64,000 nt of DNA from Methylobacterium sp. WL119 (GTDB lineage: Bacteria; Pseudomonadota; Alphaproteobacteria; Rhizobiales; Beijerinckiaceae), in NCBI RefSeq assembly GCF_008039875.1, contig NZ_VRUU01000009.1, positions 32,841 through 96,840 on the forward strand, in the 5' to 3' direction. The notes under the pieces are model-generated. The model worked only from the letters and a program-made list of their open reading frames with translations, was not told the DNA's origin and ran no database searches. The stretch's first letter is position 1; each line of letters starts with the position of its first letter. Position numbers and translations under genes: made by a program. This document shows, in pieces, positions 1 to 11,265 of this stretch.

Positions 1-63
1 GCCCGGTCGCTCGCCCTCAACCTCTCGGCCGCCGAATAGGCGAGCCCGGGACGCGGCGTCGCC

Positions 64-2844
<2,781 letters not shown>

Positions 2845-2998
2845 CGGGTCGGTCTCGGCACGGTCCGGTCGCGATCCGGACGTCGGCCGAGGCGGCGTTC
2901 CTGGCGGGCGGTGGCTGTCGAAACGTCGGTCCGGAACATCGCAGGAGGGATGTCGGCAAGTCCGATGGGTGTCAACGCGGGTCCGGCGGGTCCTGCTC

Positions 2999-4432
2999 TC
3001 AGGCGGCGACCCGCCCTTCGAGCGGGAAAACCTTCGCCGGGTTCATCAGCCAGTGCGGGTCGAAGACGTTGCGCACTCGCATCTGCTGCTCCAGGTCGGC
3101 CTGCGTGTACTGAAAGCGCATCAGCTCGCGCTTCTCGATGCCGACGCCGTGCTCGCCGGTCAGGCATCCGCCGACCTCGACGCAGAGCTTGAGGATCTCG
3201 TCGCCCGCGGTCTCGGCCTTCTGCAGCTCGCCGGGCTTGTTGATGTCGAACAGGATCAGCGGGTGCAGGTTGCCGTCGCCGGCATGGAACACGTTGGCGA
3301 CGCGAAGCCCCTGCGCCTTGCAGATCGCGCCGATGCGCTCCAGCACCACGGAGAGCTGCCCGGTCGGGATCGTGCCGTCCATGCAGATGTAGTCGGAGAT
3401 GCGCCCCGTGGCGCCGAAGGCCGACTTGCGGCCCTTCCAGATCGCGGCGGATTCGGCCTCCGACTTCGAGACCCGGATGCTCGTCGGGCGGAAATCCTGC
3501 GCGATCGCCGCGATGCGGGCGAGCATCGCCTCGCACTCGGTGTCCGAGCCCTCGACCTCGATGATCAGCATCGCCTCGGCGTCGCGCGGGTAGCCGGCCT
3601 GCGCGAAATCCTCGGTGATCAGGATCGCCTCGCGGTCCATGTACTCGATCGCAACCGGGATGATGCCGGCGGCGATGATCGCCGCGGTGCAGGCGCCGGC
3701 ATCCTCGACCGACGAGAAGCCGACGAGCGCCGGGCGCGCGCCCTCGGCGGCGCGCAGGATCCGGACGGTCGCCTCGGTGACGATGCCGAGCTGCCCCTCC
3801 GAGCCGCAGATCAGCCCGAGCAGGTCGTAGCCGCCGGCATCGAGATGGTCGCCGCCGATCTCGACCACGGTGCCGTCGTTCATCACCAGCGTCACGCCCA
3901 TCAAGTTGTTGGTGGTGACGCCGTACTTAAGGCAGTGCGCCCCGCCGGAATTCATCGCGATGTTGCCGGCGATGGTGCAGGCAAGCTGGCTCGACGGGTC
4001 GGGTGCGTAGAAGAAGCCCTCGTGGCCGACCGCGCCCGAGATCGCCAGGTTGGTGATCCCGCTCTGGACGCGGGCGATGCGGTTCTCGAAATCGAGGGCG
4101 AGCACCTGGGTCATCTTCCCCACGCCGAGGATGATCGCATCCTCCTGCGCGATGGCGCCGCCGGCCAGCGACGTGCCGGCGCCGCGCGGCACCACGCGGA
4201 CGCCGTGGGCGTGGCAATAGGCCATCACCGCGGAGACCTCGGCGGTGGTAGAGGGCAGGACCACCGCCAGCGGCATCTTGCGGTAGGCGGTGAGCCCGTC
4301 GGTCTCGAAGGCGCGGCGCTCGTCCTCCGTGGTCACCAGGGCCTCGGGGCCGACCAGCGGCCGCAGGCCGGCGACGATTGCGTCGCGGCGGGCGACGACG
4401 CCGACATCGGGCTCGGGGAAGCGGATGGACAT
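2999..4432 (-). CDS. glcD: FAD-linked 2-hydroxyacid oxidase, GlcD-type
   Basis: A 477-residue flavoprotein of the FAD_binding_4 / FAD-oxidase C-terminal family. The pyrophosphate-binding stretch RGAGTSLAGGA is near the N-terminus and the C-terminal half carries GDGNLHP, GEHGVG and a final MNPAKVFP, all typical of GlcD, the catalytic subunit of glycolate oxidase. The start at 4432 is chosen because GGAGG lies 7 nt upstream; a start 12 codons earlier has no such site. In E. coli GlcD works with GlcE and GlcF at the membrane; neither is adjacent here. The related D-lactate and D-2-hydroxyglutarate dehydrogenases cannot be excluded, so the substrate is inferred. Lies 154 nt upstream of the sensor kinase on the same strand. 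Confidence 0.85.
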   Translation of the reverse strand: MSIRFPEPDVGVVARRDAIVAGLRPLVGPEALVTTEDERRAFETDGLTAYRKMPLAVVLPSTTAEVSAVMAYCHAHGVRVVPRGAGTSLAGGAIAQEDAIILGVGKMTQVLALDFENRIARVQSGITNLAISGAVGHEGFFYAPDPSSQLACTIAGNIAMNSGGAHCLKYGVTTNNLMGVTLVMNDGTVVEIGGDHLDAGGYDLLGLICGSEGQLGIVTEATVRILRAAEGARPALVGFSSVEDAGACTAAIIAAGIIPVAIEYMDREAILITEDFAQAGYPRDAEAMLIIEVEGSDTECEAMLARIAAIAQDFRPTSIRVSKSEAESAAIWKGRKSAFGATGRISDYICMDGTIPTGQLSVVLERIGAICKAQGLRVANVFHAGDGNLHPLILFDINKPGELQKAETAGDEILKLCVEVGGCLTGEHGVGIEKRELMRFQYTQADLEQQMRVRNVFDPHWLMNPAKVFPLEGRVAA

Positions 4433-4738
4433 GGCGAAACCTCCGGAATTCGTCGATCCGATCGTCACCGCGTCAGGCCCTTCAGCCGCCGCTCAGGAGC
4501 GTGGGCCTAGACGGGTTCCGCGGCGGTGCGGGGACCGTTTGGAGATCAGTCTATCGCACTCCCGGCGGGTCCGCACCGTCGGGCGAAGGGGCGACTCGAA
4601 GGCGACTGAGAGGCTACTGCAACGTTTGGTCGCACCGGCACATCGGCGTGAACGGCGTTTGCACCTTCGACCTGTTCCAATCGACCAAGCTCTGCCATAA
4701 GCCTGACGGCCATAGCCGTCATAATGGAGGAAATCCCG
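4433..4738. other. divergent intergenic region between glcD and cytochrome c
   Basis: About 300 bases with no gene that I can support. It must hold the promoters of the two divergent genes. A Shine-Dalgarno GGAGG lies at each end, one per gene. No convincing -35/-10 pair, operator palindrome or structured RNA was recognised. Confidence 0.5.
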
Positions 4739-5101
4739 ATGCGTCATGTCATCCTCGGCGCCGCCCTTGCCCTGCTCTTGCCGATCGCCGCTCAGGCGGA
4801 AGGCGATGCGGCCGCCGGCGAGAAGGCGTTCGCACCCTGCAAGTCCTGCCACAACTTCGAGAAGAACGGCGTCGGCCCGAACCTCAAGGGCATCGTCGGC
4901 GAGAAGGCCGGCGAGGGCCGCGACGGCTACGCCTTCTCCGCGGCGCTGAAGAACTCGGGCATCACCTGGGACGAGGCGAATCTCAAGGAGTGGCTGGTCG
5001 ACCCGAAGAAGAAGGTCCCCGGCACCAAGATGGTCTTCCCGGGCATCAAGGACGAGAAGAAGGTCGAGGACATCATCGCCTACCTCAAGTCCAAGACCTG
5101 A
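4739..5101 (+). CDS. periplasmic class I c-type cytochrome
   Basis: A 120-residue precursor with a short basic N-terminus, a hydrophobic core (about residues 4-18) and a cleavage site after AQA (residue 20). The single haem-attachment motif CKSCH is at residues 34-38, and a methionine in GTKM about 65 residues later is the likely sixth haem ligand. This is the size and layout of small soluble c550/c2-like electron carriers. The start at 4739 is preferred over an ATG at 4724 because GGAGG sits 8 nt upstream of it, inside the longer reading frame. It is monocistronic, ending in a clear terminator. Its redox partner cannot be told from the context. Confidence 0.9.
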   Translation: MRHVILGAALALLLPIAAQAEGDAAAGEKAFAPCKSCHNFEKNGVGPNLKGIVGEKAGEGRDGYAFSAALKNSGITWDEANLKEWLVDPKKKVPGTKMVFPGIKDEKKVEDIIAYLKSKT

Positions 5102-5138
5102 GCGATCGACGACCCGGCCATTCAGGTCAGGCCGAGGG

Positions 5139-5170
5139 CCGTTCCCGCTCACGCGGGGACGGCTTTTTTT
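5139..5170 (+). terminator. rho-independent terminator of the cytochrome gene
   Basis: A 10-bp stem (CCGTTCCCGC / GCGGGGACGG, one G-T pair) with a TCAC loop is followed within two bases by a run of seven T, 38 nt after the cytochrome stop codon. This is the clearest intrinsic terminator in the window. Confidence 0.92.
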
Positions 5171-5215
5171 CTTTGCGGTCGCCGAGTTTCGCAGGAGTCG
5201 ACATTGCTGGCCCGA

Positions 5216-5719
5216 TCAGGCGTCGGTGCCGTCGTGCAGGCCGGTGCGGAGGGTGACGAGATGGTCGAGCAGGGCGCGGCGCCCCTCGACGTCGAGGCCG
5301 GTCATGCCGCCGGCCTGATCGGGAATGCAGGCCAGCGGCTTGCGCAGGGCCCGGCCGGAATCGGTCAGGAAGATGCTGACCTGGCGCTCGTCCGCACGAT
5401 CGCGGGCGCGCCGGACCCGGCCCGACGCCTCGAGCCGCTTCAGCAACGGCGTGAGCGTCCCGGAATCGAGGAACAGCCGCGTCCCGATCTCCTTCACCGA
5501 CAACCCTTCCTCCTCCCACAGGACGAGAAGCACGAGGTATTGCGGGTAGGTGAGGTCGTGCTGGCCCAGCAGCGTGCGATAGGCGCGGCCGAAGGCATGC
5601 GCCGCGGCGTAGACGGCGAAGCAAAGCTGGTTGTCGAGGCGCTGCGAGTCCGCGGACGCCTCCGAGACGATTGCGGGCTTCCTCGGCGCTCGCCGCTGCG
5701 AGCCTTGCCGAACGGACAT
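5216..5719 (-). CDS. ohrR: OhrR-type MarR family peroxide-sensing repressor
   Basis: A 167-residue winged-helix MarR protein. The stretch LDNQLCFAVY carries the conserved N-terminal cysteine that senses organic hydroperoxides in OhrR, and LTYPQYLVLLVLWE plus LFLDSGTLTPLLKRLE match the family's recognition-helix region. In known systems reduced OhrR represses ohr and is released when this cysteine is oxidised. No ohr peroxidase gene lies beside it, which is unusual because the two are commonly linked. An N-terminal tail of about 28 residues precedes the domain, so the true start may lie further in. Its own promoter would be in the 159-base gap upstream, where no perfect OhrR box was found. Confidence 0.85.
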   Translation of the reverse strand: MSVRQGSQRRAPRKPAIVSEASADSQRLDNQLCFAVYAAAHAFGRAYRTLLGQHDLTYPQYLVLLVLWEEEGLSVKEIGTRLFLDSGTLTPLLKRLEASGRVRRARDRADERQVSIFLTDSGRALRKPLACIPDQAGGMTGLDVEGRRALLDHLVTLRTGLHDGTDA

Positions 5720-5878
5720 GGGCTTTTCGACTCCGGTTGACGACGCTGGTCAAATCCCAGCACGAATTCGGTCAGGCGTAGGCACAGATCTGACGCAGTA
5801 TCTCGGTCGGGCAATATCTTAGCCAGCACGGAGCGATTGCACAATCTATGCGATCATCCTGCGGCTTTTCGAGACGGA

Positions 5879-7021
5879 CTACCCTTTCCAATCCTTAAGC
5901 GCGGCGAAGGGGCTGCCCGAGCGATCCGGCGGCGGCGGATTGAGAATCGGCTCGACCTGGGCGATCGCGTCGGCGAGCGAGAAGGCCGAGCCGGCGGGCA
6001 GCTTGCCGCCGGCGGCGTCCTTGTGGCCGCCGCCGCGGAACTTGCGCGCGGCATCCAGGGCGGTCTCGTCGTTCGAGCGGAACGACAGGGAGCCCGTGCG
6101 CTGGACGTTGCACACCCGCTTGGCGCCGCCGCGATCCATGATCAGGTCCGAGACGCGCTGGAAGGTGCCCGAATCGAGGCCGAACGAGAGCAGGGTCCCG
6201 TCCGAGAGGGGGCGGAACAGCACGTCCGAGCGCGCGAGCACGCGGGCGATCCGCATCCGCGTGGTCAGGTTGCGGTCGTCGTCGGCCTCCCCATCGAGGA
6301 GCCGATCGAGGACCTGCCGGCGCAGCGCGGCGACCCGGATCTCGATCTCGGCGGGCGCCAGGCCTTCGTCGATCAGCCCCGAGACCGCGCGGAGCAGCGC
6401 CACGACGAAGCGGTCGTGCCAGGGGTGGCCGACCGGCACGAGGTTGCCGACGTTGTCCCAGAACACCTCGTCGAGCATCAGCCCGCTGGCGAAGGTCGGG
6501 CGCTCCTTCTTCCACAGGTCGAGGGCGTCCACGGCCTCGACCAGGGCGGTGAGATCCTCGCCGTCGCGCGTCGCGTAGAGGCTGCGGTTGGCGTGCGCCA
6601 TCCGCGTGGCGCAGCAGGTCTCGTCGATCAGGACGACGACGTCCGGGTCGTCCAGCTCGAAGCGCTTCGGCGAGGCCGCCTCGTCCACCGGCTCGACCCC
6701 GTGCTGGCGCAGCTGGTCGATCGACGAGGCGTGATGGTCGAGGACGATCAGGCGGTGGCGGGCATCCTCGCCCCGCTTGCGGTTCATCGCGACGAAGCTC
6801 TTGAGGAACTTCACCGCCACCGGCTCGAGCCCGAGATCGGTCATGATCAGCGTCTCGGAGGCTTCCGCCTTCGACAGGCGCTTCAGCTCCTCCTCGACCA
6901 CCGGGCCGACATCGGAGTAGCGGGGCACGTGAACGATCCGCGCGACGTCGACGTGGTTGCCGACGATCGCCACGGCGCCGTAGCCGTCGAGGTCGTGATG
7001 GGTGATCTGGGTGACGGTCAC
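5879..7021 (-). CDS. DHH family phosphoesterase
   Basis: A 380-residue protein with the DHH superfamily signatures in order: HHDLDGYGA at the N-terminus, a metal-binding DLG in IMTDLG, the eponymous DHH in VLDHHASS, and a C-terminal DHHA1-type GGGHKDAAGG. Characterised relatives hydrolyse short RNA oligonucleotides, pAp or cyclic dinucleotide products (NrnA/NrnB and GdpP-like enzymes) using two Mn ions. There is no membrane or sensor domain, so a cytoplasmic nanoRNase or pAp phosphatase is more likely than a GdpP. It follows the permease operon by 76 nt on the same strand and could be read through from it, but the function seems unrelated. Confidence 0.88.
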   Translation of the reverse strand: MTVTQITHHDLDGYGAVAIVGNHVDVARIVHVPRYSDVGPVVEEELKRLSKAEASETLIMTDLGLEPVAVKFLKSFVAMNRKRGEDARHRLIVLDHHASSIDQLRQHGVEPVDEAASPKRFELDDPDVVVLIDETCCATRMAHANRSLYATRDGEDLTALVEAVDALDLWKKERPTFASGLMLDEVFWDNVGNLVPVGHPWHDRFVVALLRAVSGLIDEGLAPAEIEIRVAALRRQVLDRLLDGEADDDRNLTTRMRIARVLARSDVLFRPLSDGTLLSFGLDSGTFQRVSDLIMDRGGAKRVCNVQRTGSLSFRSNDETALDAARKFRGGGHKDAAGGKLPAGSAFSLADAIAQVEPILNPPPPDRSGSPFAALKDWKG

Positions 7022-7097
7022 GGGGCGGTCCTCGGGAGCGATCTCGCCGCCTTATGCGGCACGGCGCGGCCCGGGGCGAGCCCTGCCGAGGCGTGCC

Positions 7098-8255
7098 TCA
7101 ATGATACGGGTCGGCGGCGTCCCGAAGCCCGTCGCCCAGGAAGTTGAACGCCAGCACCGTCACCAGCACGGGCACCACCGGCAGCAGCAGCCAGGGGTAG
7201 AGCTGCACCGCCGAGAGGTTCTGGGCGTCGTTGAGCAGCACGCCCCAGCTCGTCACCGGCGGCCGAAGGCCGAGGCCGAGGAACGACAAGGCGGTCTCGC
7301 CCAGGATCATCGTCGGGATCGAGAGCGTCGCCGAGGCGATCAAGTGGCTCATGAAGTTCGGGATCAGGTGCCGGCCGATGACGCGGGCGGGCGAGGCGCC
7401 CATCAGCTCCGCCGCCTGCACGAAATCCTCCTCGCGCAGCGCCAGCAGCTTGCCGCGCACGGCGCGCGCGAGGCCCGGCCAATCGAGCAGCCCGAGGATG
7501 ATGGTGATGCCGAAGAACACCCAGAGCGGGCTCCAGCTCGGCGGCAGCGCCGCCGACAGGGCGAGCCAGAGCGGGAGCTCGGGCAGCGAGCGCACCACCT
7601 CGATCAGCCGCTGCACCGCCGCGTCGACGAAGCCGCCGAAGTAGCCGGCGATGCCGCCGAGCAGGAGCCCGAGCGCGAACGAGATCGCGACGCCGACGAG
7701 GCCGATCACCAGCGAGACCCGCGCGCCGTAGATCATGCGCGAGAGCAGGTCGCGGCCGAGCCGGTCGGTGCCCAGCAGATAGAGCGTCCCGCCCTCGGAC
7801 GGGCAGACGAGGTGCCGGTCGCCCCGGCCGAGCCCGAGATGGGTGTAGGCGTCGCCGCGGCAGAAGAAGCGCAGCGGCTGCGGCGTGGCGGTGTCGGTGA
7901 CGTAGCCGCGGCGGAAGGTCTCCATGTCGAGCTCGGCCCGGTACGGATAGACGAACGGCCCGACGAACCGCTCCTTGTGGAACAGGTGCACCGCTTGCGG
8001 CGGCGCGAACAGGTAGTCGCCGTTGCGCCTCGCCTGCTCGTAGGGGGCCAGGAACTCGACGAAGGGCACGGCGGCGTAGAGTGCCAGGAGCACGAGCGCC
8101 GAGGCGACGGCGATGCGGTGGCCGAGGAACTTCCGGAAGATCAGCCGCCAAGCCGAGGCGTAGGCCGTGCCGGAATCACGTCCGCCGCCGGCCTCCGGAT
8201 CGAACGGCGCCGGGTCGACGAAGTGAGGTGCCACGGGTGCCGTCTCGGGCACCAT
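7098..8255 (-). CDS. Opp/Dpp-type ABC transporter permease (second subunit)
   Basis: A 385-residue inner-membrane permease of the DppC/OppC type. One N-terminal membrane helix (LIFRKFLGHRIAVASALVLLAL) is followed by a large periplasmic insertion of roughly 100 residues containing two cysteines, then GTDRLGRDLLSRMIYGARVSL and the five-helix core with the EAA-type loop near the end. The start at 8255 shares one base with the stop of the preceding permease (TGATG). The insertion is longer than in classical dipeptide permeases and recalls Opp-family transporters for larger substrates, including oligosaccharides in some bacteria. That comparison and the glycosyltransferase neighbours suggest, but do not prove, a glycan-related ligand. 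Confidence 0.9.
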   Translation of the reverse strand: MVPETAPVAPHFVDPAPFDPEAGGGRDSGTAYASAWRLIFRKFLGHRIAVASALVLLALYAAVPFVEFLAPYEQARRNGDYLFAPPQAVHLFHKERFVGPFVYPYRAELDMETFRRGYVTDTATPQPLRFFCRGDAYTHLGLGRGDRHLVCPSEGGTLYLLGTDRLGRDLLSRMIYGARVSLVIGLVGVAISFALGLLLGGIAGYFGGFVDAAVQRLIEVVRSLPELPLWLALSAALPPSWSPLWVFFGITIILGLLDWPGLARAVRGKLLALREEDFVQAAELMGASPARVIGRHLIPNFMSHLIASATLSIPTMILGETALSFLGLGLRPPVTSWGVLLNDAQNLSAVQLYPWLLLPVVPVLVTVLAFNFLGDGLRDAADPYH

Positions 8256-9271
8256 CAGCGTGCCCCCATGCGGATGCGCGGATCGAGCCAGACCAGGACG
8301 AGGTCCGAGATCAGCATGCCGACGAGCGTCAGCAGCGCGACGAACATCAGGATGAAGCCGGCCATGAACTGGTCCTGGCTCTTTAGCGCGTCGAGCAGCA
8401 GCGGGCCGACGGTCGGCAGGCTCAGCACCAGGGAGACGAGCACCGATCCGGAGACGAGGTGCGGCAGCAGGTTGCCGATGTCGGCGACGAACGGGTTCAG
8501 CGACATCCGGAACGGATACTTGAGCAGCGCCCGCAGCGGCGGCAGGCCCTTGGCCCGCGCGGTCACGGTGTAGGGCTTCGCGAGCTCGTCGAGCAGGTTC
8601 GCCCGCATCCGCCGGATCATCGCCGCCGTGCCGCCGAGCCCGATCACGAGCGTCGGCACCGCGAGGTGGGCCAGCAGCGACTGGACCTTCGGCCAGTCCC
8701 AGGGCTTGCCGGTGAAGGATGCGTCGTAGAGGCCGCCGATCGACAGGCCGAACCAGATGTTGGCGTAGAACAGCAGGATCAGCGCCAGCAGGAACCCGGG
8801 CACGGCGAGGCCGACATAGCCGAGCACGGTGACGACCGCGTCGCCCGCGGTATGGCGATGCGTCGCCGAGTAGATCGCGATCGGGATCGCGACGAGATGG
8901 ACGAAGACCAGGGCCGCGAGGTTGACCACCAGCGTCAGCCAGAGCGCATCGCCCACCACCTCGGAAACGGGGCGATCGTACTCGAACGACCAGCCCCAAT
9001 CGCCCTGCAGCAGCCCGGAGAAGCCCGCCGGGCCGGGCATCAGCCCGATCCAGATCAGGTACTGCTCGTAGACCGGCCGGTCGAGGCCGTATTGCCGGAT
9101 CAGCAGCTCGGCCTTGGCGACGGACGCCGCCTCGCCCATGGAGCGCAGCTCCATGATCCGGTTCGTCAGGAAGTCGCCCGGCGGCAGCTTGATGATTGCG
9201 AAGACGAGGGCGGAGATCACCAGCAGCGTCACCGCCATGGTGAGGACGCGGCGCAGCACGGCGATCGTCAT
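8255..9271 (-). CDS. Opp/Dpp-type ABC transporter permease (first subunit)
   Basis: A 338-residue integral membrane protein of the DppB/OppB type with an N-terminal helix, the typical PPGDFL motif soon after it, and a C-terminal binding-protein-dependent transport domain. Its coupling loop reads RMRANLLDELAKPYTVTARAKGL, the usual contact for the ATPase. The start at 9271 gives a 4-nt ATGA overlap with the end of the binding-protein gene, so the two are likely translationally coupled. A longer frame upstream is only the overlapping binding-protein gene read in another phase. Forms the membrane channel together with the next gene. Confidence 0.92.
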   Translation of the reverse strand: MTIAVLRRVLTMAVTLLVISALVFAIIKLPPGDFLTNRIMELRSMGEAASVAKAELLIRQYGLDRPVYEQYLIWIGLMPGPAGFSGLLQGDWGWSFEYDRPVSEVVGDALWLTLVVNLAALVFVHLVAIPIAIYSATHRHTAGDAVVTVLGYVGLAVPGFLLALILLFYANIWFGLSIGGLYDASFTGKPWDWPKVQSLLAHLAVPTLVIGLGGTAAMIRRMRANLLDELAKPYTVTARAKGLPPLRALLKYPFRMSLNPFVADIGNLLPHLVSGSVLVSLVLSLPTVGPLLLDALKSQDQFMAGFILMFVALLTLVGMLISDLVLVWLDPRIRMGAR

Positions 9272-11265
9272 AGCTGGGCCTGGCGTTCGGCCGGGCGGTC
9301 CCAGAACATCTCGTCGAGGCGCTGGACGCCGATCATCGCCGTCGGCTCGAAGGCGTACAGCGCCTTGGCCGGCAGGTTGGCGAGATGGCTTGCCGCGACC
9401 ACCGGCTGCAGCGCGCCCCCGACCGTGCCGATGACCCAGGTGTTCTCGGCGTGGTTCATTAGCATCTCGCGCCAGATCGCCGCCTGCCTGCCCGCGTCGT
9501 CGGTGTCGCGCCACTGGCGGTCGAGGTCGATCAGGCGGCGGACGGCCTCGACGTCGCACGCCTCGCCGCTCGCCCCGTGCGTCTCGACGTGGAGGCTCCA
9601 GCGCGGCCAGGAATAATGGTCGCTCTGCGCCGGGCTCAGCTCGGTCGGCGGCATGATCGCCGTCGGCACCGCGAGGTCGAGCCCCTGCGCCGCCACCATC
9701 ACCGTCATCCCGGCCACCGAGCGACGGCGCAGGTTCGTGCGTTCCTGCGGCTTGACCACGAGCTTGATCCCGACCTCGCGCCAGAACTCGCTGATCAGCA
9801 GCAGCCCGTCGAGCACCATGGAGACCTCGCCGTCGCTTTCGACGACGAGCTCGAGCAGCCGGCCGTCCGGCATCAGGCGGATGCCGGAGGGGTCGCGCCT
9901 GTCGAGGCCGGCGGCGTCGAGCAGTCTTTCGGCCGCCGCCGGTTCGTAGCCCGCATGCAGCGTGCGCATCTCGGGCGCGTAGAGCGGGCTCTCGGGGATC
10001 AGCGTGTCGTTGCCCTCGGTGCCGAGGCCGAACAGCAGGGTGTTGTTGAGGGTGCGGCGATCGATGGCGAGCGACAGCGCGTGGCGCCAGCGCACGTCGC
10101 GGTTGAGGGCGCGCCAGCCGGGATCGAGGGTCGTCAGGTTCGGGTAGAGCGCGATCTCAGAGCCGCGCGCGAGCGGCCACAGGTTGGTGCGGTAGCCGTG
10201 CGCGCGCTCGCCCTCCTTGAGGCTCGGGATGTCGGCCATCGTCAGGCCGCGGAACATCAAGTCGGCCTCGCCGGCATTGGTCTTGGCGACGAGCAGCCCG
10301 CTCGAGGCGACGTCCATGACGATGCGGTCGAGATAGGGGAGCTGCGTGCCGGCCGTGTCGATGCGGTGGTAGTAGGGGTTGCGCTCGAACACGAAGCGCG
10401 TCGCCGGCGCGCGGGTGCGGGGCCGCCACCCCTGCAGGGTCGGGGCGTCGGGATTGTTCAGCTCGTAGTTGTCGTCCATCCGGTTGTGCAGCGCCGCCCA
10501 GCCGCGGAGCTTCTGCGCCTTGGCCGCGGCCTCGGCCTTCTCGCGCCCGACGTATCGCGGATGGACCGGCTTCAGGTAATGCGCCGGGCGGTAGATCAGC
10601 GGGTCGCGCGGCGCGGCGAGGGCCGGCAGGAAGCGCGGGTTCGGCCGATCCCAAGTGAAGCGCACGGTGACCGGATCGACGATCTCGACGGTCGGCGGCT
10701 TGCCGTCGACCAGCAGGAAATCGGGCGGGCCGCCGGGGCTCAGATCCCTGTCGTTGGCGACGTCTTCCCAGTAGTAGCGGAAATCCTCCGTGGTGAAGGG
10801 CTCGCCGTCGGACCAGCGATGGCCCTTGCGCAGGGTGAAGGTGAAGCGCCCGCCCTCGACCGCGACAGCAGCCAGCACGTCGGGCTTCAACACGAGGTCC
10901 GCATCGTAGCCGACGAGGCGGGTGTATCCGTAGACCGAGAGGTAGCGCACGTCCCGCGCCTTGGCGATCAGGGTGCGGATCGTCCCGCCGCTGGTGCCGA
11001 GCTTGCGCGCGGCGGCGGCGGGATCGACGACGAGCGGGGTTTCGGGCGGCCCTGTCCGAGGGGTATCCGCGCGGGCGAAACGAGGAGCGGCGAAAACCGT
11101 CGAGGCAGTCGCGACGCCGATCAACAATGCACGGCGCGAAATCCCGGCATCCGATGTGCGCGCCGCCTCGGCGCGCGTCTCCCTCCCCCCCTTGCGGGAA
11201 AGGGTACCTTGCGCAGCAGGGGGGGAGGGGGAGCCCGCGCTTTCGTCGTTCCGAAGCCCGATCAA
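9268..11265 (-). CDS. Tat-exported extracellular solute-binding protein, family 5
   Basis: A 665-residue SBP_bac_5 protein, longer than DppA/OppA (about 540) and nearer to YejA or oligosaccharide-binding relatives. A twin-arginine signal SRRALLIG (residues 43-50) precedes a hydrophobic stretch and an ARA cleavage site near residue 66. The domain then follows with FTLRKGHRWSDGEPFTTEDF, the classical family 5 signature. The likely TTG start at 11265 overlaps the previous stop by four bases (TTGA). The 42 residues before the Tat motif are unusual: residues about 11-29 are encoded by a GC-rich inverted repeat that looks like an interspersed palindromic element. The ligand is unknown; it should feed the permeases and ATPase of the same operon. 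Confidence 0.9.
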   Translation of the reverse strand: MIGLRNDESAGSPSPPAAQGTLSRKGGRETRAEAARTSDAGISRRALLIGVATASTVFAAPRFARADTPRTGPPETPLVVDPAAAARKLGTSGGTIRTLIAKARDVRYLSVYGYTRLVGYDADLVLKPDVLAAVAVEGGRFTFTLRKGHRWSDGEPFTTEDFRYYWEDVANDRDLSPGGPPDFLLVDGKPPTVEIVDPVTVRFTWDRPNPRFLPALAAPRDPLIYRPAHYLKPVHPRYVGREKAEAAAKAQKLRGWAALHNRMDDNYELNNPDAPTLQGWRPRTRAPATRFVFERNPYYHRIDTAGTQLPYLDRIVMDVASSGLLVAKTNAGEADLMFRGLTMADIPSLKEGERAHGYRTNLWPLARGSEIALYPNLTTLDPGWRALNRDVRWRHALSLAIDRRTLNNTLLFGLGTEGNDTLIPESPLYAPEMRTLHAGYEPAAAERLLDAAGLDRRDPSGIRLMPDGRLLELVVESDGEVSMVLDGLLLISEFWREVGIKLVVKPQERTNLRRRSVAGMTVMVAAQGLDLAVPTAIMPPTELSPAQSDHYSWPRWSLHVETHGASGEACDVEAVRRLIDLDRQWRDTDDAGRQAAIWREMLMNHAENTWVIGTVGGALQPVVAASHLANLPAKALYAFEPTAMIGVQRLDEMFWDRPAERQAQL
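11179..11233. repeat. GC-rich inverted repeat inside the binding-protein gene
   Basis: A C-rich arm (CTCCCTCCCCCCC) and a G-rich arm (GGGGGGGAGGGGGAG) flank a short centre containing GGTACC. The structure resembles interspersed palindromic (REP/BIME-like) elements usually found between genes. Here it is read in frame near the 5' end of the binding-protein gene, between its start and the Tat signal. Copy number in the genome cannot be judged from this window. Confidence 0.6.

Noticed and set aside
1..39. Possible 3' end of a plus-strand gene, ending in TAG
   Set aside because: Only 12 codons are visible, too few to support a gene.
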